From the NCBI GenBank assembly GCA_023421875.1, contig JAEZSM010000026.1, forward strand, positions 1 to 6,137: a DNA stretch of 6,137 bases, read 5' to 3'. Positions 1 through 4,156 of the stretch are shown here, piece after piece (within the stretch, counting starts at the first letter, position 1; each line of letters begins with the position of its first letter). Origin of the DNA: Spirochaetota bacterium (GTDB lineage: Bacteria > Spirochaetota > Spirochaetia > Treponematales > Rectinemataceae). Below the pieces are notes generated by a model. That model saw only the letters and a program-made list of their open reading frames with translations. It had not been told where the DNA came from and did no database searches. The translations under genes and the position numbers were made by a program.

Positions 1-674
1 CTTTCCCAGACATAGCCGGTCAGCGCTTCCATTCCCTTGGGAAATGACAACGAAAACCCGAATCGGCCGGCGTTCTTTTCAAGCCAGCGCCCTGCCTTCG
101 TTTCTGCAAAGGCGTCGGTGATTGATCCGAAGTCAATGACAGTTCCAAGCTGGTGTTGGCTCGTTCCGGGAGCCGCCGAAACCCGCGAAGCCTCAATCTC
201 CCCCAGCTCGGCAACGTTGCGGGCGTAAAGGTTCCGTTGATATTCGTAACTCCTGTAGGTCGAAGAAACCAGGAGTATCAAACCCTCCGCCTCCGCAGCC
301 CTGCTCATGGTCGCGAGGGCATCGAAGGCCGGCTTTCTGAGCCTGTGCCCCGCCCTGGAGAGCGAAAGCCCCGTGCCGTCCAAGGCTACTAAATCCTGCG
401 GCTCGTAGTCCGCCGGTAGCGCCATATGCTTATCGACCCGTTTCAGCAGATAGGGATCGGCATCCATCTCCATCAGGACCGCATCCACAAGTGAGAGAAA
501 ACGTTCCCGGTCTTTGTCGATGCTGGCCAGTGCCGAAGCGGCCGCATCAATGCCCAATCCCGATTCTGAGAGTATGATTTTAAGTTCCTTGAGTCTTCGG
601 TCGTCCGCGCTTTCGCAGCCGGCGAACAGCAGCCCGAGAAATAAGAGGACAGCGGCGAGGAATCGATGCTTCAT
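1..674 (-). CDS. VanY-like D-alanyl-D-alanine carboxypeptidase lipoprotein (M15 family), 3' end beyond window
   Basis: Reading the minus strand from the ATG at 674 gives 224 open codons running off the left edge. Residues 1-20 form a lipoprotein signal: basic MKHR, a hydrophobic stretch, then LLFAGC with Cys20 as the lipidation site (Phe at -3 is unusual). Residues 139-146 (TYRSYEYQ) and the motif S172-x-H174-x2-G-x3-D181 match the M15B/VanY zinc peptidase family; His174 and Asp181 are predicted zinc ligands. The sequence stops at GYVWE, just where family members continue into the WH motif bearing the third ligand, so the missing C-terminus is probably short. Members trim the terminal D-Ala of peptidoglycan stem peptides; lipidation would anchor this one in the envelope. 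About 85 residues between the lipobox and the catalytic domain are helical-looking and unassigned. An in-frame TGA three codons upstream fixes the start. No Shine-Dalgarno is visible. A role in vancomycin resistance is not implied. Confidence 0.85.
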   Translation of the reverse strand, partial: MKHRFLAAVLLFLGLLFAGCESADDRRLKELKIILSESGLGIDAAASALASIDKDRERFLSLVDAVLMEMDADPYLLKRVDKHMALPADYEPQDLVALDGTGLSLSRAGHRLRKPAFDALATMSRAAEAEGLILLVSSTYRSYEYQRNLYARNVAELGEIEASRVSAAPGTSQHQLGTVIDFGSITDAFAETKAGRWLEKNAGRFGFSLSFPKGMEALTGYVWE

Positions 675-682
675 CGCTGTTC

Positions 683-711
683 AGTATACAAACTCGTGCT
701 GGATATGGGAA
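683..711 (-). promoter_or_regulatory. Candidate promoter of the lipoprotein gene, nearly leaderless spacing
   Basis: On the minus strand TTCCCA (711-706, four of six matches to TTGACA) lies 17 bases before TATACT (688-683, five of six matches to TATAAT). Only 8 bases separate the -10 hexamer from the ATG at 674. A start site at the usual distance would fall within about two bases of the start codon, and those 8 bases (GAACAGCG) contain no Shine-Dalgarno. This is a prediction from consensus matching only. Confidence 0.45.
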
Positions 712-753
712 CCGCCCTGTATCTTGCCAAGGCATTCTGTTACCATGATCGCC

Positions 754-761
754 AAGGAAGG
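754..761 (+). promoter_or_regulatory. Probable ribosome binding site for the glycosylase-like gene
   Basis: The purine run AAGGAAGG ends 9 bases before the ATG at 771 and is the best Shine-Dalgarno-like element upstream of any candidate start in this frame. It favours 771 over the upstream in-frame ATGs at 666 and 705. No convincing sigma-70 promoter was found for this gene: TTGCCA at 724-729 has no good -10 partner at normal spacing. Confidence 0.5.
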
Positions 762-770
762 CCCATCCCG

Positions 771-1526
771 ATGACCCAAACACAATCAACAAGCTTCGAT
801 GCACTAAGGATGGAATTCAGGTCCTATGTACAAGAGCTCAACAGACGCAGCCCCTGGCTGAGAGACCTTCAGGAGGAACTGAGAGAAAGCCTCGGCTACC
901 AGGACTACAATGTTGAAACCCCCATCGTCTACAACAAAACCCTGGATGATTTCGGTCCCACGGATCAGCCCCTTTTTATCATCGTAGCCGACAACCCGGG
1001 AAAAAACGAGCAAAAAGCCGATGTTCAGCGCTATCTGGTAGGGCAGTCGGGCAAGCTGGCAAAAGGCTGGTTCGACAAGGAATTGAAGCTGAATTTTTAC
1101 AAAACCTGCATCATCATAAACAAGACTCCCATCCATACGCCCAAAACAGCCGAACTGGGACATCTGCGCCGGCTCGCCCAGGCCCGCTCCCCGGATCTGG
1201 GAGAAGCGCTGGACCTGCTTCTTGAAGAAAGCCAGCGTTTCATGGCCGGCCTCGCCTTCAGAATGCACGCTGCCCTGGACTCCGTCCTCTGGGTCTCAGG
1301 CTATGGCGAACTCAGGCAAGGCAAACTCTTTTCAACCTGGGCACAGGAGACAAAAAAACTCTATGCAAACGCCGAACCCGGACTGCGACAAAGTCTGTGG
1401 GTGTTCAGGCACTTCTCTATGAATCAGTTCGCCATCGAGTATAAAAAATCGACGTATTCCGGCGAGCCCATGGACAGGCTCGCCGCCGTAGGATCCTCCA
1501 ACCGGAGGCGGATCCTGGGCTGGTAG
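771..1526 (+). CDS. Uracil-DNA glycosylase superfamily-like protein
   Basis: The 251-residue protein has no signal peptide and should be cytoplasmic. Residues 68-80 (strand LFIIVADNPGKNE) resemble motif 1 of family 4/5 uracil-DNA glycosylases (G-E-x-P-G-x-x-E). The following V-G-Q-S-G-K-L-A-K (90-98) resembles the conserved V-G-x-A-G-x-L segment after it. NKTP (117-120) sits where these enzymes have a strand followed by Asn, LWVSGYGE (173-180) resembles the later core strand, and HFSMNQ (214-219) sits where the H-P-S motif is expected. If the fold is right, it may excise damaged bases from DNA. Motif 1 is atypical (Ala-Asp in place of Gly-Glu), and the N-terminal Fe-S cysteines of family 4 are absent, so activity and substrate are uncertain. 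The start at 771 is chosen from the purine-rich site at 754-761; ATG 810 is an alternative. An upstream extension to 666 would overlap the divergent lipoprotein gene. Confidence 0.55.
   Translation: MTQTQSTSFDALRMEFRSYVQELNRRSPWLRDLQEELRESLGYQDYNVETPIVYNKTLDDFGPTDQPLFIIVADNPGKNEQKADVQRYLVGQSGKLAKGWFDKELKLNFYKTCIIINKTPIHTPKTAELGHLRRLAQARSPDLGEALDLLLEESQRFMAGLAFRMHAALDSVLWVSGYGELRQGKLFSTWAQETKKLYANAEPGLRQSLWVFRHFSMNQFAIEYKKSTYSGEPMDRLAAVGSSNRRRILGW
1461..1484. repeat. Perfect 8-bp inverted repeat near the 3' end of the glycosylase-like gene
   Basis: GGCGAGCC (1461-1468) and GGCTCGCC (1477-1484) are exact reverse complements around an 8-base loop. The element lies inside the coding region, about 40 bases before the stop, and has no following T-tract, so it is not a standard intrinsic terminator. 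Confidence 0.6.
1491..1515. repeat. Second inverted repeat with two GGATCC arms
   Basis: GGATCC plus TCC (1491-1499) can pair with GGA (1504-1506) and GGATCC (1510-1515), leaving a four-base loop AACC and a three-base bulge GGC. It starts seven bases after the previous hairpin and ends nine bases before the stop codon of the glycosylase-like gene. No T-tract follows on the plus strand. Confidence 0.45.
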
Positions 1527-1544
1527 CTCGGGCCTTCCGTCCAC

Positions 1545-1565
1545 AAAACCTCGTTCTCCTCGAGG
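1545..1565 (-). terminator. Weak candidate intrinsic terminator for the alpha/beta hydrolase gene
   Basis: Just after the hydrolase stop codon (1569-1567), the minus strand reads CCTCG, a seven-base loop, CGAGG, then TTTTG. The stem has only five pairs and the T-tract four bases, so termination would be weak. It occupies most of the 40-base gap between two convergent genes. The plus-strand gene has no T-tract here. Confidence 0.3.
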
Positions 1566-1566
1566 C

Positions 1567-3168
1567 TCATAGCCCCAAAACTGCGGCCAGCCAGTCGCCC
1601 ATGGTTTTTAACGCCTCCGCCGAAAAACTCTCCTCGATTTGGGAATATTCATACGGCAATCCTGTCTTGGCACTCTGGAACAGATGATTGAGCCCCGGCA
1701 GCTCGACGATACTGTAGTGCGTATTGCCGGCGATCTCGAGCGCCTTTCGTATAGCATTGAGGTTATCTTCGTACGGCACCTGGAGATCCTTCGTGCCGTT
1801 CATGGCAAGCAGCGGAAGCTTCAGTTCCCGAAGGTAGGCTTGCGGATCGAGCACCAAAAAGGTCCTAAACCAGGGGGAGAGCAGCTGCTCCGCAACCAAG
1901 CCGGCTTCTTGGGCGGCCTTGGCTTTCAAGGCCGCATCCCCTCCGGCGGGCTGAAAGGAAAGATAGACGGAAATCAGCTCATCTCTGAGGTTTTCAACTG
2001 TATCGGGACGCTTGGCCACTCCATAAAGAACTTGGTTTATGGCCCTGGAGCTCTGAATAGCCTCGGCGCTTATACCATAGGCTTCAGCCAGGGCCGCCTG
2101 CTGCTGATAGAGCAATTCCTCCCCCAAGACCCCGGGGCCGGCCAGCAGCACGGCAAAGGCAAGCTCGGGCAGCCTCGAAGCCACCATGGTCGCAATGATT
2201 CCTCCCTCGCTGTGCCCTATGATCCCAATCTTTCCAGGATCGACGCCGGGATATTTCTTTAAGAAGTCCAAGGCCGCTTCGGCGTCCGCCGCAAAGTCGA
2301 GAGTAGTCGAAGATGCGAAATCTCCCTGTGATTTTCCGACACCGCGGTCATCCAGCCTGAGCGTGGCTATGCCCCGGCGGGCGAGGTAATCGGCGATCAC
2401 CCAGAACGGCTTGTGGCCGTAAATAGTCTCATCCCTGTCCTGGGCTCCCGATCCCGACACCAACAGCGCGGCGGGAAAAGGACCCAGACCTTCGGGCAGC
2501 GTCAAAGTCCCGGCAAGGCTAATTCCGTCTCCTACAGTAAAACTGAGATCCCTGCTGCTGTACGGAAAGGGGGGCTCAGGCTCCTGGGGCCTCAGCGTAA
2601 CCTGCGGAGTGGAGGTTTCAAACGCTGATGTATCCTCTTGCGCTGGAGGCTCGGCTTCCAGGTCTGAGACTTCAGGATTCTCAGCCCGGCTTCCCTCCTT
2701 GAGCTCAAGCGTCAACGGAAAACTGCTGCCGCCCTGCTTCCAAAACCCTTCGATGCTACCTTCGGCGGCATTCAAGCTGCCTTCGTAGGATCCGCCGACA
2801 GCCGTCACCCCCAATATCAGCCTTTGTCCCTCAAAAGAAACAGAAGAAACAGGAATGCCCTTTACGCCCTGGTCGGGACTGTCCATAGTCGCAGCGGCTC
2901 TTCCCTCATCGGTGATGTCGATTGTAAAGACCAGGCGTAACGAGGCCGAACCTACCGAAAGGCTTCCCTCCCATATTCCGGATATGAGCCATAGACTCGG
3001 TTCACTATCGCAGGGTCCCTCTGCATAGAGCGGAAAACTGCCAAGGAAAAGAACCATAACCATGAGCGCCAAAACCTTGCCAATAGAACCTGTCCTGGGT
3101 GATCGCCGATTCTTCAACGAACCTAGAACACCCCTCTGCCAGCGAGAAACGTTATTCATTTCCTTCAT
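1567..3168 (-). CDS. Secreted alpha/beta hydrolase with N-terminal beta-rich domain
   Basis: From the ATG at 3168 the protein has 533 residues. A basic 30-residue N-region precedes a hydrophobic core (about 31-45) and a likely signal peptidase site after LYA (47-49), so it is probably periplasmic or secreted. Residues about 59-160 form a beta-rich domain with repeated G-x-W/Y-x-G patterns (GIWEG, GSYEG, GFWKQGG) and a D-S-P-D-Q-G motif, a domain often found before this hydrolase type. A Pro/Glu-rich linker (about 165-203) follows. The catalytic domain (about 208-533) has the S-G-S-G-x2-D-R-D oxyanion-side motif (238-246), DDRGVGKS (273-280), nucleophile elbow GHSEGG with Ser320, probable acid Asp461 (NGTKD) and His495 (PGLNH). 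It resembles dienelactone-hydrolase-like esterases or acyl hydrolases; the substrate is unknown. The frame stays open to a TTG at 3198, but the predicted promoter overlaps that extension. ATG 3159 is another possible start, but its AAGGA is only one base away. Confidence 0.9.
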   Translation of the reverse strand: MKEMNNVSRWQRGVLGSLKNRRSPRTGSIGKVLALMVMVLFLGSFPLYAEGPCDSEPSLWLISGIWEGSLSVGSASLRLVFTIDITDEGRAAATMDSPDQGVKGIPVSSVSFEGQRLILGVTAVGGSYEGSLNAAEGSIEGFWKQGGSSFPLTLELKEGSRAENPEVSDLEAEPPAQEDTSAFETSTPQVTLRPQEPEPPFPYSSRDLSFTVGDGISLAGTLTLPEGLGPFPAALLVSGSGAQDRDETIYGHKPFWVIADYLARRGIATLRLDDRGVGKSQGDFASSTTLDFAADAEAALDFLKKYPGVDPGKIGIIGHSEGGIIATMVASRLPELAFAVLLAGPGVLGEELLYQQQAALAEAYGISAEAIQSSRAINQVLYGVAKRPDTVENLRDELISVYLSFQPAGGDAALKAKAAQEAGLVAEQLLSPWFRTFLVLDPQAYLRELKLPLLAMNGTKDLQVPYEDNLNAIRKALEIAGNTHYSIVELPGLNHLFQSAKTGLPYEYSQIEESFSAEALKTMGDWLAAVLGL

Positions 3169-3174
3169 GACTTT

Positions 3175-3183
3175 AGTATAGCA
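3175..3183 (-). promoter_or_regulatory. Extended -10 promoter of the hydrolase gene, leaderless spacing
   Basis: The minus strand reads TGC TATACT (3183-3175), an extended -10 with five of six matches in the hexamer. The region 17 bases upstream is only a T-run (3203-3198), so the -35 is poor, as can be tolerated with an extended -10. Six bases (AAAGTC) separate the hexamer from the ATG at 3168. The expected start site is therefore at the A of the start codon or very near it, and no Shine-Dalgarno fits at normal spacing. Confidence 0.5.
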
Positions 3184-3225
3184 TTTTTGGGCGAGCAAAA
3201 AAAAGAAGGCGACATTGGGCCTGCA

Positions 3226-3254
3226 TTGACCAGCCAGGGTTTCTTGCCTAGGCT
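3226..3254 (+). promoter_or_regulatory. Candidate promoter of the SDR gene, leaderless spacing
   Basis: TTGACC (3226-3231, five of six matches to the -35 consensus) is followed after exactly 17 bases by TAGGCT (3249-3254, only three of six matches to the -10 consensus). Six bases (CTTCCT) then lead straight to the ATG at 3261. Those bases are pyrimidine-rich and cannot act as a Shine-Dalgarno. The good -35 and exact spacing support the call; the weak -10 argues for caution. Confidence 0.4.
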
Positions 3255-3260
3255 CTTCCT

Positions 3261-4061
3261 ATGGCAAATAATTTATTCGCCGGAACCTCAATATGGATTA
3301 CCGGAGCGTCTTCAGGCCTCGGCCGCGCCCTCGCGTTGGAATTAGGATCGCTGGGAGCCAGGCTCATTGTCTCCGGGCGCGACCATGACGCACTCAGCTT
3401 AATCACTTCAGCCCCAGGCATCGATGCCCGCATGCTCGCCTTCGATCTCGAAGACAGCGCGGCCAGAAAAGAAGCGGCAGAAAAGGCCCTCGCACTCTTC
3501 GGATCATTGGATTATCTCATACTCAACGCCGGAATCAGCCAACGCTCCGATTTTATCGAGACTTCGCAAAATGTTTTCTCAAAAATCATGGAAACCAACT
3601 TCACCTCATCGGTAGACATAACGAGAATCGTTTTGCCCGCAATGCTGAGGCAAGGCAAAGGCACCATTCTCTGCATATCGAGCCTTGCGGGACTCATGGG
3701 CGCCCCCTTGCGGAGCGCGTATTCCGCATCCAAGCATGCGTTAGCCGGCTTCTACGCTTCATTGCGGGCTGAACTGGAAGGAAGCGGTATAAGAATTCAT
3801 GTCGTATATCCCGGATTCGTGAATACAATGATATCGCACAACGCGCTCGAAGGAAACGGATCTCGCCACGGAGTCCTCGATCCACTCCAAGCTGGAGGCA
3901 TGGCTCCCGCCGCAGCCGCCAAAAAAATCTTAAAAAGTCTCGCTGCAGGAAAGCTGGATATCAGGATTGCCATGGATGCCAAGGCACGACTCGTGCTCTT
4001 TCTGTCCCGGAGAACCCCGTCGCTGGCGGCAAAGGCGCTGCATTCCCAGAAAGGACTCTGA
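3261..4061 (+). CDS. Short-chain dehydrogenase/reductase (classical SDR)
   Basis: The 266-residue protein is a complete classical SDR, an NAD(P)-dependent oxidoreductase with a Rossmann fold. Visible motifs are the cofactor loop TGASSGLG (14-21), Arg40 after the second strand (SGR, favouring NADPH), Asp62 in FDLED, NAG (89-91), Asn113, catalytic Ser141, Tyr154 and Lys158 in YSASK, and the PG motif (184-185). The S-x-R-S-A-Y-S-A-S-K-H-A-like active-site segment and the following region recall the DHRS7/DHRS7B and 3-ketodihydrosphingosine-reductase branch, which suggests a hydrophobic alcohol or ketone substrate; this is a similarity judgement from memory. No signal peptide is seen. The gene diverges from the hydrolase and is followed after 95 bases by the flavoprotein gene on the same strand, so a shared pathway is plausible but unproven. 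The start is the first ATG in frame, close to a -35/-10-like pair and without a Shine-Dalgarno. Confidence 0.9.
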   Translation: MANNLFAGTSIWITGASSGLGRALALELGSLGARLIVSGRDHDALSLITSAPGIDARMLAFDLEDSAARKEAAEKALALFGSLDYLILNAGISQRSDFIETSQNVFSKIMETNFTSSVDITRIVLPAMLRQGKGTILCISSLAGLMGAPLRSAYSASKHALAGFYASLRAELEGSGIRIHVVYPGFVNTMISHNALEGNGSRHGVLDPLQAGGMAPAAAAKKILKSLAAGKLDIRIAMDAKARLVLFLSRRTPSLAAKALHSQKGL

Positions 4062-4109
4062 AGCCGGCCGCATTTTTCGATTTTTCTATTGCGGGTGTCT
4101 GAGCTTCTG

Positions 4110-4152
4110 TATACATTCAGAATTGAGTATGCAGCTGAGCGCTTTTAGGAGG
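4110..4152 (+). promoter_or_regulatory. Upstream region of the flavoprotein gene: strong Shine-Dalgarno and weak -10 candidate
   Basis: AGGAGG (4147-4152) is a full-consensus Shine-Dalgarno four bases before the ATG at 4157, and it fixes that start. Further upstream TATACA (4110-4115) could be a -10 box, but the only TTG-type -35 nearby (TTGCGG, 4089-4094) is at a short 15-base spacing. The gene may be transcribed from here, from the SDR promoter, or both. The gap after the SDR stop has short T-runs but no convincing stem before them, so I see no terminator. Confidence 0.6.
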
Positions 4153-4156
4153 AACA

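Noticed and set aside
666..770. N-terminal extension of the glycosylase-like protein to the ATG at 666 or 705
   Set aside because: It would overlap the start of the divergent lipoprotein and cover its promoter. The extra residues match no family feature, and the purine-rich site at 754-761 points to the ATG at 771.
514..774. 86-residue plus-strand open frame over the start of the lipoprotein gene
   Set aside because: The minus strand here encodes an unambiguous lipoprotein signal peptide, and the plus frame has no motif of its own.
804..1268. 154-residue minus-strand open frame opposite the glycosylase-like gene
   Set aside because: It is a shadow of the plus-strand gene; no family motif and no start signal were seen.
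1639..2262. 207-residue plus-strand open frame opposite the hydrolase
   Set aside because: It is wholly antisense to a hydrolase with a clear catalytic triad, its protein shows no recognisable motif, and there is no ribosome binding site.
3169..3198. TTG start at 3198 for the hydrolase
   Set aside because: The ten extra codons run through the extended -10 promoter, and no Shine-Dalgarno precedes the TTG. The ATG at 3168 still gives a complete signal peptide.
3197..3204. Run of eight A/T bases as a terminator T-tract
   Set aside because: No GC-rich stem precedes the run on either strand, and it lies in a divergent promoter region where no gene ends.
4062..4095. Intrinsic terminator after the SDR gene
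   Set aside because: There are T-runs at 4074-4078 and 4081-4085, but the preceding GCCGGC has no room for a loop and no alternative stem was found.
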